DNA from: Micavibrio_C sp964577255
GTDB taxonomy: Bacteria; Pseudomonadota; Alphaproteobacteria; Micavibrionales; Micavibrionaceae
Direction of reading: 5' to 3'
DNA length: 24,336 bases
NCBI GenBank assembly: GCA_964577255.1
Contig: CAZNYM010000027.1
Span: 1-24,336, forward strand
Below, piece by piece: positions 15,800 through 22,910 of this stretch (position 1 is its first letter; the number at the start of each line of letters is the position of its first letter). The notes beneath the pieces are model-generated. The model saw only the letters and a program-made list of their open reading frames with translations, did no database searches and was not told the DNA's origin. A program made the translations under genes and the position numbers.

Positions 15800-16497
15800 G
15801 GCGCACCCTCCCCGTCCCCGCGCGGATCGTAGGGGCGGTGGCGGCTGAAGACGATTTCAAGCCGGCCAGGCGCGCCCTTTTGCATGCCGATGGTAAAATA
15901 TTTCTGCGCCAGGCCGGCTTCTTCAAGATCGAGCGCTAGTGTATTCAGGGAGCGCAGCGCAGCCCACATCGCTTCCGGCTGTGTGCGCAGATAAGCGGGC
16001 GGCTCCATCGGCACTGCCAGCGTCATGTCCATGCGGTAGGAAAGTCCGGCCTGATTCGAGCGCATCAGCCCGACGATCATCGGCGTAAAAACGGCGTCGG
16101 TCTTGCCGGAGGCCACCAGCGCCATGGCCTCGGCGAAGCGGTCAAACGGCACGGTCACGGTCATGATGCCGCTGATCGGGTTGCGCTCGACCTTGGTATC
16201 AGGGCCCGGGATGTGCGTGTTGAACATGGCCTCGATGCGCTCGAGTACATCGCCCGATCCCATCGACATATCCTCCGACTCGGTGGGTGAAGGCCGGTCG
16301 TCGACCGTGACATCCAGGCGTGTGGCGAAGGTCTGCCCCAGACTCTTCATGATGGGCTTGACCCGGTTGGTCTCGAACGTCGAGATGGCGTTGATAACTA
16401 TGAAGAACGCCAGCAGCATGACGAACAGGGAGAGCGTCATCAGCTGACTGCCCAGCGTCTTTTCTTCAAGCCTTATAAAGCGGCGGCGTCTGTGCAT
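15796..16497 (-). CDS. MotB-like protein lacking the ion-binding Asp
   Basis: The 233-residue protein has a basic start (MHRRRRF) and one membrane segment, LMTLSLFVMLLAFFIVINAIS (19-39). That segment aligns without gaps to the MotB segment encoded next to it, DVMGLLLTFFVLMFAMS with SLFVMLLAFFIVINAIS; the MotB Asp37 is Ser23 here. The rest has the layout of a divergent OmpA-like domain (IMTVTVPFDRF, SLNTLALDLEEAGL, GRLEIVFSRHRP) but lacks its clear peptidoglycan-binding residues. I chose the ATG at 16497, which has GGAAGG upstream; a TTG at 16542 would overlap the cheZ stop. It cannot conduct protons by the normal MotB mechanism, so a structural partner of MotB is the likely role. Confidence 0.8.
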   Translation of the reverse strand: MHRRRRFIRLEEKTLGSQLMTLSLFVMLLAFFIVINAISTFETNRVKPIMKSLGQTFATRLDVTVDDRPSPTESEDMSMGSGDVLERIEAMFNTHIPGPDTKVERNPISGIMTVTVPFDRFAEAMALVASGKTDAVFTPMIVGLMRSNQAGLSYRMDMTLAVPMEPPAYLRTQPEAMWAALRSLNTLALDLEEAGLAQKYFTIGMQKGAPGRLEIVFSRHRPYDPRGDGEGAP

Positions 16498-16538
16498 GAA
16501 GGCCCTTCCGGCAATTCCCGGAAAGGCGGGAACGTGCC

Positions 16539-17147
16539 TCAACCCTGATTGTCGAGGGCGGCCAGGAGCTTGTCAATATCGTCCTGGCTGATGGCGCTCT
16601 GCGGCAACTGCGGCCCATTGAGGAGGCTCTCCTCATAGCTGCGCGTATCCTTGAGCACTGATTTCTCGGCGGGGGTGAACTGCCCTTCCAGCGCGCTCAT
16701 AAGCCCGGCCACGCGGGAATCGATATCCTTGAGGGTTTTGATGACTTTGCTGATGCGCTGGCCGGTTATGTCCTGGAACGTGCAGGCCTCGAAAATCGCC
16801 GTAACCTGGGCATTGACGTCGTCCACCAACTCCTTTTTCTCTCCGGCCATGCGGGCCTGGATCTTTTCGCAGGAATCCATGATCGAACCGCTGGCCTTCT
16901 CCGTCATCTGCACCACGGCGTCAAGCTCGTCGGTGGCGGAAGGAATATGGGTCTGGCTGATGGCGCCCGCGTTCATCGAGCCCAGTTGGCTGCGCAGATC
17001 ATCGATAATGTCCTTGAGCGTGTGAAGCTCTTTATACAGGGTTTCGCGCGAGACATCGCCCGGGCTCTTCACCTTGCTGATGACCGAGTTGATGATGCTG
17101 ACGACCTGGTCGCGCTTGGCAGCAGTGGAAGAAACGGGATTGTTCAT
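16539..17147 (-). CDS. cheZ: CheZ-type CheY-P phosphatase
   Basis: CheZ speeds dephosphorylation of CheY-P. The 202-residue protein has the long helical hairpin of the family (LDAVVQMTEKASGSIMDSCEKIQ, then VTAIFEACTFQDITGQRISKVIKTLKDI). Gln125 in FQDITGQ corresponds to the catalytic Gln147 of E. coli CheZ. The C-terminal tail, AISQDDIDKLLAALDNQG, is the expected CheY-binding peptide, and it looks strikingly like the CheY-binding peptide of FliM. AGGAG lies 6 bases before the ATG. It follows cheY by 34 bases, and the MotB-like gene follows 41 bases later. Confidence 0.88.
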   Translation of the reverse strand: MNNPVSSTAAKRDQVVSIINSVISKVKSPGDVSRETLYKELHTLKDIIDDLRSQLGSMNAGAISQTHIPSATDELDAVVQMTEKASGSIMDSCEKIQARMAGEKKELVDDVNAQVTAIFEACTFQDITGQRISKVIKTLKDIDSRVAGLMSALEGQFTPAEKSVLKDTRSYEESLLNGPQLPQSAISQDDIDKLLAALDNQG

Positions 17148-17181
17148 CGCAATCTCCTGAAAGGGGATGAATTAGGGATGA

Positions 17182-17574
17182 TTAGAAATCGCCCAGGACG
17201 CTGGCAATCTTCTGCTTCAGCGTTTCGGCGCTGAAAGGCTTGACGATATAATTGTTGACGCCGGCCGATTTGGCGGCAACGACGTTTTCGGTTTTGCTCT
17301 CCGCTGTCACCATGATGAAGGGCGTGGTCTTGATGCCGTTGTCGTTGTCCGCCCGCACGTTTTTGAGCAGGTCGAGGCCCGTCATCGGCTCCATATTCCA
17401 ATCCGAGATGATGAGGCCGTATTTTTTCTGCTTGACCATCTCAAGCGCCATGGTTCCGTCGGTGGCTTCATCGACGTTCTTGAAGCCGATCTGGCTTAAA
17501 AGGTTGCGTACCACGCGCAGCATCGTTTTATAGTCATCAACGATCAGCACGTTCATTTCCAAATTCACAGCCAT
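17182..17574 (-). CDS. cheY: CheY, chemotaxis response regulator
   Basis: The single-domain receiver protein (130 residues) binds the flagellar switch when phosphorylated. It keeps the acidic pair in LIVDDYKTM (Asp13-Asp14), the phosphorylated Asp in LIISDWNMEPMTG (about 58), Thr in FIMVTAES and Lys in YIVKPFSAETL. DWNMEPMTGLDLL is the classical CheY form and not that of a generic receiver. GGAGAG lies 6 bases upstream of the ATG. It heads the cheY-cheZ-motB group, and its 206-base upstream gap carries the likely promoter. Being next to cheZ and downstream of fliM and motE makes it the motor CheY. Confidence 0.95.
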   Translation of the reverse strand: MAVNLEMNVLIVDDYKTMLRVVRNLLSQIGFKNVDEATDGTMALEMVKQKKYGLIISDWNMEPMTGLDLLKNVRADNDNGIKTTPFIMVTAESKTENVVAAKSAGVNNYIVKPFSAETLKQKIASVLGDF

Positions 17575-17780
17575 GGCGATCTCTCCAGAAATCTTAAAGC
17601 GGGGGTTTGCAAGTGTCTGCGGGCAAGAAAGAAGCCCGGAACAGGCCCCGGTAACACCCCTTATTAAAGCCTATGCGCCTTAATAAAAGTTTAAACGCGA
17701 GCCTGGCAGACCGAATTCTTCCAGCTTAACGAAGGGTTTAAAAGCCATACTTTCGCAGTAGAGCAGGATTAGCGCGGGAT
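17575..17780. promoter_or_regulatory. Control region between the MotE-like gene and cheY
   Basis: This 206-base stretch has no gene. It holds an imperfect inverted repeat, TTATTAAAGC and GCCTTAATAA, around a 6-base centre (17661-17686, one mismatch in 10 pairs). On the minus strand GGGCTTCTTTCTTGCC (about 17622-17637) has GG-N10-GC and TTGC, like a weak sigma-54 promoter; its start point would be near 17611, about 37 bases before cheY. The inverted repeat is AT-rich with little GC core, so it is a poor terminator and could be a protein site. Confidence 0.4.
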
Positions 17781-18536
17781 TCAGGGCGCAGAAAGCTCGG
17801 GCAGCTTGTTTTGCTGGGCCAAAAGGATGGTGATGGTCCGGGCCCGCTCGGGATCCATTTCTGCCAGAATAGCGCCGGCCTTACGCTCGGACATGATAGT
17901 CATGACCTGGATCAGAACGTCCATGTCGAGCGTGTTGAAGATACGGGCGGCGTCGCCGGGCTTCATACCCTCGTATATTTTCACCAGACTCTGCACCCGG
18001 GTATTTTCCTCATCGGATTGCTTTTTGAGAAGGCCCTCGATTTCCGTGCGTAAAGCCGTCAGCTCGCGCAGCTTCTGGTCCAACTCCCGTTCGCCCGCCT
18101 CTAGCAGCGCTTCGCGTGTGGCCATGGCCTTTTCTCGCCTGTCCATATCTTCGCGGCGCGCGGTCAGTTCCTTGTAGAGTTCGACCTTGATGTTGGAGTA
18201 AGCGGCATCTTCCTCGCCGGCATCGCGCCAGTCCTCTTTGTCGCCCTCGGCGGCCTTCGCCGGCTCGGCCGCCTCTTCTCCTTCGACAGGGTGTGCGGGC
18301 GCTTCCGGCGCTGCGTCAGCGTGCGTGTCGTCCTTCGTTTCTTCCGCCGTGTGGCCATCTTCCTTCGCTGCCGGTTTTTCGTCCAAAGGTGGCGGGGCAG
18401 CTTCCTCGCCCTTGACTTCTTCCTGCGCGAAAGCGGAACCGGCGCGAGCCATAAAATCGCCCATGCGCACGGTGAACGCCAGCAACGCGACCAGCACTAG
18501 AAGCGGCAACAGGCGTAAGCGACCCATGATCTGCAT
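17781..18536 (-). CDS. motE: MotE-like motor chaperone/periplasmic protein (MgtE N-terminal-like domain)
   Basis: The 251-residue protein has an N-terminal hydrophobic segment (about 9-22) acting as anchor or signal, with AFA-Q as a possible cut site near 37. A low-complexity acidic/Ala linker (about 39-110) and a coiled coil (about 115-182, KELTARREDMDRREKAMATREALLEAGERELDQKL) follow. The C-terminal domain (about 183-243) is KIYEGMKPGDAARIFNTLD, LIQVMTIMSERKAGAILAEMDPERARTITILL, similar to the MgtE N-terminal fold of MotE-type proteins. MotE in Sinorhizobium helps MotC fold. The ATG overlaps the upstream stop (TAATG). The gene follows fliM and the coiled-coil gene, supporting a motor role; the symbol is by analogy. 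Confidence 0.75.
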   Translation of the reverse strand: MQIMGRLRLLPLLVLVALLAFTVRMGDFMARAGSAFAQEEVKGEEAAPPPLDEKPAAKEDGHTAEETKDDTHADAAPEAPAHPVEGEEAAEPAKAAEGDKEDWRDAGEEDAAYSNIKVELYKELTARREDMDRREKAMATREALLEAGERELDQKLRELTALRTEIEGLLKKQSDEENTRVQSLVKIYEGMKPGDAARIFNTLDMDVLIQVMTIMSERKAGAILAEMDPERARTITILLAQQNKLPELSAP

Positions 18537-19081
18537 TATACTTTACCCGCGCTCGTGCGCGTGCGCGCCTTGATGGCTTCTACCAGATCTTGCTCGGCGC
18601 GGCTGCCGAAGCTCTGTTCTTCCTCCGCCACGTCATCCGGCGTGAATTCGGGATCGCGGATGGTGAAGCTCTTGGGGAAAGCCTGTTCGCGGGACGAAGT
18701 CTCCTCGCCCGCGCGGCGGCGGGCTTTCTCGGCAATCTGCTGATGAACGGCCGCCGCCTTACCCGAGGCGGCCTGCTCAAGCCGCGCGGCCAGCCGCCCG
18801 CCTGAATCCATCATGATCTGCAGCTCATCACCCAGACTCTGTGCGTCGTCGATCTGCTCCTGCAGCTCGCGGGTGGAATCGTGCGCGACTTTTTTCAGGT
18901 TCTCAAGCACGCGTTCGGCGCGGTCGATCTGGCTGGAGAGCGTTCGCAACAGCGTTTCAAGCTCGCGCCGGTTGTCGCGGAACTGATTGAGATGCAGCGA
19001 AAGCCGGGCCGCGAAAAACACCGTAGCCACCAGCAGCACCAGAATCACGCCGTCGAGAATGAGGCCCGCCGCGCCGGTCAT
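18536..19081 (-). CDS. Membrane-anchored coiled-coil protein downstream of fliM
   Basis: I know no function. The 181-residue protein has one N-terminal membrane segment (about 8-26) and a long coiled coil (about 31-120, RRELETLLRTLSSQIDRAERVLENLKKVAHDSTRELQEQIDDAQ). A charged, disordered C-terminus follows (about 120-181). It resembles the alphaproteobacterial flagellar-cluster family that I recall as DUF6468; that link is from memory and unchecked. Both ends are coupled: its ATG overlaps the fliM stop (ATGA) and its TAA overlaps the start of the MotE-like gene. The constant pairing suggests a role at the switch or stator. Confidence 0.8.
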   Translation of the reverse strand: MTGAAGLILDGVILVLLVATVFFAARLSLHLNQFRDNRRELETLLRTLSSQIDRAERVLENLKKVAHDSTRELQEQIDDAQSLGDELQIMMDSGGRLAARLEQAASGKAAAVHQQIAEKARRRAGEETSSREQAFPKSFTIRDPEFTPDDVAEEEQSFGSRAEQDLVEAIKARTRTSAGKV

Positions 19082-20187
19082 AGATTATCCTCTTTCTCTG
19101 GCGGGATGTATTTTTCGATCTGCACGGCGATATAACCCTGCCGCGCGCCGACCGGGCCGCGGAACATAGGAAAATGGCCGCAGCGCAGCTCCAGCTCGTC
19201 CTTGGTCGTGGTGTTGAACATGATGCGCGTGCCAACCTTCCAGTTCAAAAGCTCGTTCAGCGTCACCACGCGCTCGCCCAGGATCGCCTGCAGCTGTACG
19301 TCGGTTTTATAAAGCTCCTGCGTCAAGTGGGTCTCCCAGATGGAATCGCGGCCGAATTTCTCGCCCATGAACATCTGCAGCAGCAGTTCACGGATCGGCT
19401 CGAGGGTCGCGTAGGGGATGAGGATTTCCGCACGGCCGCCGCGGTCGCCCATGTCGACGCGCAGGCGTGCAAGCACGCAGGCATTGCCCGATTGCGTGAT
19501 GGTGGCGAAACGCGGGTTCGTTTCCATGCGGTCGAGCGTGAAACTGACCGGGGAGAGCGGATCGAAAGCCGAGGACAGATCGGAGAGCGTCACCCCGACC
19601 ATGCGTTCGACCAGCTTGGTTTCGATGGTGGTATAAGGCCGCCCCTCGACGCGGATCGCGGGCGTGCCTTTACGGCCGCCCAGCAAAACGTCGACGACGG
19701 AATAAATCAGGGCCGAGTCCGTCACCAGCAGGCCGTTATTGTCCCACTCTTCCGCCTTGAACACGGAGAGCATCGCCGGCAGCGGGATCGAGTTCATGTA
19801 ATCGCCGAAACGCACCGTGGATACCTGATCGAGCGACACCTCGACGTTATCGGAGGTCAGGTTGCGCAAGCTGGTGGACATCAGGCGCACCAGGCGGTCG
19901 AACACGATGTCGAGCATCGGCAGGCGTTCGTAGTTCACCATCGCCGAATTGATAAGCGCCATCACGCCCGAGGTCTGTTCCCCGCCGGCGGCGTTGTCGT
20001 CAAAGCCCAGCAGGCTGTCGATCTCTTCCTGGTTGAGGATGCGGGCACCGCCTTCCTCGTCCGCGCCGGCGTCAAAAGACGGCGTTGCATCGCCGCCCTC
20101 CGCCCCGGCCATGCTCTCGAACTGCGCCAGGGCGGCGCGTTCCTCCTCGCTCATCTTCGCCAGTTCATCAGCGTCGGTATCAGCCAT
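19078..20187 (-). CDS. fliM: FliM, flagellar motor switch protein with N-terminal extension
   Basis: FliM forms the C ring and receives CheY-P. The 369-residue protein has the middle domain (VMALINSAMVNYERLPMLDIVFDRLVRL, then TTIETKLVERMVGVTLSDLSSAF) and a C-terminal SpoA-like domain (about 280-355, TDVQLQAILGERVVTLNELLNWKVG). The CheY-binding peptide RILNQEEIDSLLGF is at 49-62, whereas in most FliM proteins it is at the very N-terminus. Here an acidic, disordered stretch of about 48 residues precedes it. GGGAG lies 8 bases before the ATG, which supports this start; a later start would remove the extension, but no Met lies between residue 26 and the peptide. Confidence 0.96.
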   Translation of the reverse strand: MADTDADELAKMSEEERAALAQFESMAGAEGGDATPSFDAGADEEGGARILNQEEIDSLLGFDDNAAGGEQTSGVMALINSAMVNYERLPMLDIVFDRLVRLMSTSLRNLTSDNVEVSLDQVSTVRFGDYMNSIPLPAMLSVFKAEEWDNNGLLVTDSALIYSVVDVLLGGRKGTPAIRVEGRPYTTIETKLVERMVGVTLSDLSSAFDPLSPVSFTLDRMETNPRFATITQSGNACVLARLRVDMGDRGGRAEILIPYATLEPIRELLLQMFMGEKFGRDSIWETHLTQELYKTDVQLQAILGERVVTLNELLNWKVGTRIMFNTTTKDELELRCGHFPMFRGPVGARQGYIAVQIEKYIPPEKEDNL

Positions 20188-20288
20188 ATGTTAAACTCCC
20201 GCGCGGCGGCCCATAGCTATAATATGGGCCCCTTCCGGTCTCCCTTCAAGGATCGTGCCAGGGCGAAGCCGGGTTTTTCCCGGCCCGT
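20188..20288 (-). other. fliL-fliM spacer with two hairpins
   Basis: This 101-base spacer holds two inverted repeats. GCCGGG and CCCGGC with a 5-base loop (20268-20284) follow the fliL stop by 4 bases. GGCCCATA and TATGGGCC (20208-20230, perfect 8 bp, 7-base loop) precede the fliM Shine-Dalgarno. Neither is followed by a T tract on the minus strand, so they are not intrinsic terminators. They could set mRNA stability or the FliL to FliM ratio. Confidence 0.6.
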
Positions 20289-21044
20289 TTATTGTATCAG
20301 GATTTCCTGAAACAACACATCCTTGACCGCCGTGGGATAGGCGGCGGCATTGACCCGGTTCAAAAGCTCGAGTTGCAATCTGTAAATGCCGGCCGAGCCC
20401 CGCAGATCCTTGATCCGCAGCTCGCGCAGATAGGTCTGGAACTGATCCACGACCCGGGGCATGACGGCCTCGATCGCCAGGGCGTCTTCCTCGGTCTCGA
20501 CCTCGAGCTGCACGCTCAGGCGCAGATAGCGCGGCTGCCCGTCGGTGCTGCTCAAGTTGACCAGCATGTTGGGCATCTGGATGAAATAAGCGCCTTCGGT
20601 GCCGTGAACCGCGCCGCTGCCGGCGGGTTTGCCGTGCGCATCCTTCTTCCCGTGCGCATCTTTTTTGGCGTCTTTCTTGCCGTGACCATCGTCCTTCTTG
20701 GCATCCTTCTTGCCGTGGCCATCATCCTTCTTGCCGGCCTCGGCTCCGTGCTCGCCCTCGGCGCCTTCTTCAGCGGCGGGTTCCTTGCCCAGAAGCTTGT
20801 CGAGCGTACCGGTGAAATAAAGACCGGCACCTCCACCACCCAGCAACAGCAGCAGCGGCAATACACCGAACAGCACGATCTTTTTGACGTTGAGGCCCTT
20901 TTTCTCCTCGGCCACGCCTTCGGCCGGCGTGTCGCCGCCCTCGCCGCCTTCTTTCTTGGCAGCCTTGGCGTCGCCTTCCTTCTCTTTGTCTTTGTCTTTG
21001 TCCTTTTCCTCGTCTTCGGCCTTGGCGGCGGGCTTCTTGGCCAT
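20289..21044 (-). CDS. fliL: FliL, stator-associated basal body protein
   Basis: FliL rings the stator units and supports torque or stator retention. The 251-residue protein has a Lys/Asp/Glu-rich cytoplasmic tail (1-53) and a membrane segment (about 55-78, IVLFGVLPLLLLLGGGGAGLYF). The periplasmic domain (about 150-251, FIQMPNMLVNLSS, RYLRLSVQLEVE, RIKDLRGSAGIYRLQLELLNRVN) is FliL-like with the expected C-terminus. Between them is an unusual repetitive Lys/Asp/His/Gly linker (105-139). Most FliL proteins are about 150-190 residues; the extra length here is the tail and this linker. GAGGAG lies upstream of the ATG. It is the first gene of fliL-fliM-coiled coil-MotE and is divergent from flgF. 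Confidence 0.95.
   Translation of the reverse strand: MAKKPAAKAEDEEKDKDKDKEKEGDAKAAKKEGGEGGDTPAEGVAEEKKGLNVKKIVLFGVLPLLLLLGGGGAGLYFTGTLDKLLGKEPAAEEGAEGEHGAEAGKKDDGHGKKDAKKDDGHGKKDAKKDAHGKKDAHGKPAGSGAVHGTEGAYFIQMPNMLVNLSSTDGQPRYLRLSVQLEVETEEDALAIEAVMPRVVDQFQTYLRELRIKDLRGSAGIYRLQLELLNRVNAAAYPTAVKDVLFQEILIQ
20628..20732 (-). repeat. Tandem short repeats encoding the FliL linker
   Basis: The codons for residues 105-139 of FliL encode copies of KKDDGHG, KKDA and KKDAHG. The 105 bases form an irregular tandem array of 12-21-base units. Such arrays are prone to slippage in multiples of three, which would change linker length without shifting the frame. Confidence 0.85.
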
Positions 21045-21286
21045 GATTGGGAAACTCCTCGGGTGGTCTGTGTCAGGTCCAGAATATCACAGGGGGAATA
21101 GACAATTCCCTAACGATATAAACAATATACGCAAAACACGCGGCGATGTCGAAGGGCTGAAACATAAAAACGGTCCGGCAAAATTTTCCTTATCGGGGAA
21201 ATTCCCGGTTCCCGGGGTTAAATCAGCCGCGCCGCTCCCTGGGGATGAAACAGCTTAATCACCTGAAAACCAAGAATTTCCGGCTT
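21045..21286. promoter_or_regulatory. Divergent control region between fliL and flgF (upstream part)
   Basis: No gene is seen here. The stretch lies in the 300-base gap between the fliL start and the flgF start. GGGAA-A-TTCCC is an inverted repeat at about 21197-21207, and TTCCCGG occurs twice in tandem, at about 21203-21216. Such sites 70-100 bases before a sigma-54 promoter are where an activator would bind. No sigma-54 signature faces fliL, and I could not find a convincing sigma-70 promoter for it. Confidence 0.4.
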
Positions 21287-21302
21287 TGGCACGAACCCTG
21301 CA
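21287..21302 (+). promoter_or_regulatory. Sigma-54 (RpoN) promoter of flgF-flgG-flgA-flgH
   Basis: The sequence TGGCACGAACCCTGCA differs from TGGCACR-N4-TTGCW at one base, the same position as in the flgB promoter. The GG (21288-21289) and GC (21300-21301) are 10 bases apart. Transcription would start near 21313, about 32 bases before the flgF ATG. Confidence 0.85.
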
Positions 21303-21344
21303 ACGTTTCCTGCGGCTAATGACGCACGAAAAGGGTTTTGCGCC

Positions 21345-22079
21345 ATGGAGAACAGTACCTATATCGGCCTTTCGCGCCAGGTTGCGCTGGCAGAGCAGAT
21401 GGACATCATCGCCAACAACGTGGCGAATATGAGCAGTCCCGGCTACCGCGCGCATAACATGGTATTCGCCGAATACCTCTCGCCGCAGAAAAACGCCGAG
21501 CGCGCCGGCAACGACAACATCTCCATGGTGCTGGACTATGGCAACTTCATGGACACGAACTCCGGCCCGCTGCGTCAAACCGGCAATCCGCTCGACGTCG
21601 CGCTCGAAGGTCCGGGCTGGTTCGGGGTACAGACGCCCGAAGGCACGATGTATACCCGCGCCGGCAATTTCCAGCTTAACGCCAACGGCGAGCTGGTGAC
21701 CGGTTCCGGCCAGCCGGTCGCGGCGGCGGGCGGCGGCACGATCACCATTCCGGCCGGGGCGAAGGAAGTCCGCATCGGCAAGAACGGCGCCCTTGCCACC
21801 GAGCAGGGCGAACTGGGCCAGCTGATGGTCACCGAATTTGAAAACCCGCAAAGCCTCAAGCCGCAGGGCAACGGCCTTTACAAGGCCGATGACGCCGGCA
21901 CCGAGGCCGCCAACACCCGCGTGCGCCAGGGCATGGTCGAGGGATCGAACGTCAACGCGGTGCTCGAGATGACGCGCATGATCGACGTTTCCCGCGCCTA
22001 TCAGGCCACCCAGCGCATGCTGCAAAGCGAACACGAACGTCAGCGCACGATGATCCAGACGCTGGCCCGCACACGATAA
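21345..22079 (+). CDS. flgF: FlgF, rod protein
   Basis: FlgF sits between the proximal rod and FlgG. The 244-residue protein starts with YIGLSRQVALAEQMDIIANNVANMSSPGYRAHNMVF, the rod/hook family signature. The GWFGVQTPEGTMYTRAGNFQLNANGELVTGSGQPV segment is in the middle. The C-terminal helix VEGSNVNAVLEMTRMIDVSRAYQATQRMLQSEHER closes it. Length and motifs fit FlgF better than FlgG. It is the first gene behind the sigma-54 promoter. Confidence 0.96.
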   Translation: MENSTYIGLSRQVALAEQMDIIANNVANMSSPGYRAHNMVFAEYLSPQKNAERAGNDNISMVLDYGNFMDTNSGPLRQTGNPLDVALEGPGWFGVQTPEGTMYTRAGNFQLNANGELVTGSGQPVAAAGGGTITIPAGAKEVRIGKNGALATEQGELGQLMVTEFENPQSLKPQGNGLYKADDAGTEAANTRVRQGMVEGSNVNAVLEMTRMIDVSRAYQATQRMLQSEHERQRTMIQTLARTR

Positions 22080-22106
22080 CGATTGAAGAATTGAAGGAGA
22101 AAGATC

Positions 22107-22892
22107 ATGAGATCCCTTGATATCGGCGCAACCGGAATGATGGCTCAGCAGGTGAACGTGGACGTCATCTCCAACAATATCGCCAACATGACCACCACCG
22201 GCCACAAGCGCCAGCGCGTGGATTTCAAAGATCTGGTGTATCAGAACATCGACCGCCCCGGCGCGCAGTCCTCGGACATCGGCACCGTTCTGCCCTCGGG
22301 CCTGCAGTTGGGCCTGGGCGTGCGCGTGGGCTCGGTCTACCGCATCCACGAGCAGGGCACCATCCAGATGACGGACAACCCCTTCGACATGGCCATCACC
22401 GGCGAGGGATTCTTCCAGATCCAGATGCCCGACGGCACCACATCCTACACCCGTTCCGGCATTTTCCAGGTCAACCAGAACGGTGAGATCGTGACCTCGC
22501 AGGGCTACCTGCTCGAACCCAGCATCGTCGTGCCGCCCAATGCCCTGTCGGTTGAGATCAACCGCAGCGGCGAGGTGTTCGCGCAGCTGAGCGGCCAGGT
22601 CAACCTGAGTAACCTGGGCCAGATCCAGACTGCCACCTTCGTCAACCCGGCCGGCCTTGAGGCGCTGGGCGACAATCTGTTCCTTGAGACCGAAGCCTCG
22701 GGCACACCGCAGGTAGGCAACCCCGACAGCGAGAATTTCGGCGCCCTGCGCCAGGGCGCTGTTGAAAATTCCAACGTCAATGTGGTGGAGGAGATCACCC
22801 AGCTGATCACCGCCCAGCGCGCTTATGAAATGAATTCGAACGTGATCCAGACCAGCGACGAGATGCTGCAGACGGTCACGCAACTCCGCTAA
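22107..22892 (+). CDS. flgG: FlgG, distal rod protein
   Basis: FlgG forms the distal rod that passes through the P and L rings. The 261-residue protein begins MRSLDIGATGMMAQQVNVDVISNNIANMTTTGHKRQRVDF. It contains the FlgG-specific DLVYQ and FFQIQMPDGTTSYTRSGIFQVNQNGEIVTSQGY, and ends NSNVNVVEEITQLITAQRAYEMNSNVIQTSDEMLQTVTQLR, as FlgG usually does. GGAG lies 8 bases before the ATG. It follows flgF by 27 bases. Confidence 0.98.
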   Translation: MRSLDIGATGMMAQQVNVDVISNNIANMTTTGHKRQRVDFKDLVYQNIDRPGAQSSDIGTVLPSGLQLGLGVRVGSVYRIHEQGTIQMTDNPFDMAITGEGFFQIQMPDGTTSYTRSGIFQVNQNGEIVTSQGYLLEPSIVVPPNALSVEINRSGEVFAQLSGQVNLSNLGQIQTATFVNPAGLEALGDNLFLETEASGTPQVGNPDSENFGALRQGAVENSNVNVVEEITQLITAQRAYEMNSNVIQTSDEMLQTVTQLR

Positions 22893-22910
22893 GCGTGAAA
22901 GGGGCCTGAG

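Noticed and set aside
17661..17686. Inverted repeat before cheY as an intrinsic terminator of the MotE-like gene
   Set aside because: The stem is AT-rich with a mismatch next to the only two GC pairs, and no T tract follows outside it.
21187..21215. CCCGATAA on the minus strand upstream of fliL, like a sigma-28 -10 box
   Set aside because: The nearest TTAA lies 20 bases upstream, while the flagellar sigma-28 promoter needs about 15, so the spacing does not fit.
21255..22883. Long minus-strand open frame spanning flgF and flgG
   Set aside because: It is the antisense of two unmistakable rod genes, has no ribosome-binding site and shows no known domain.
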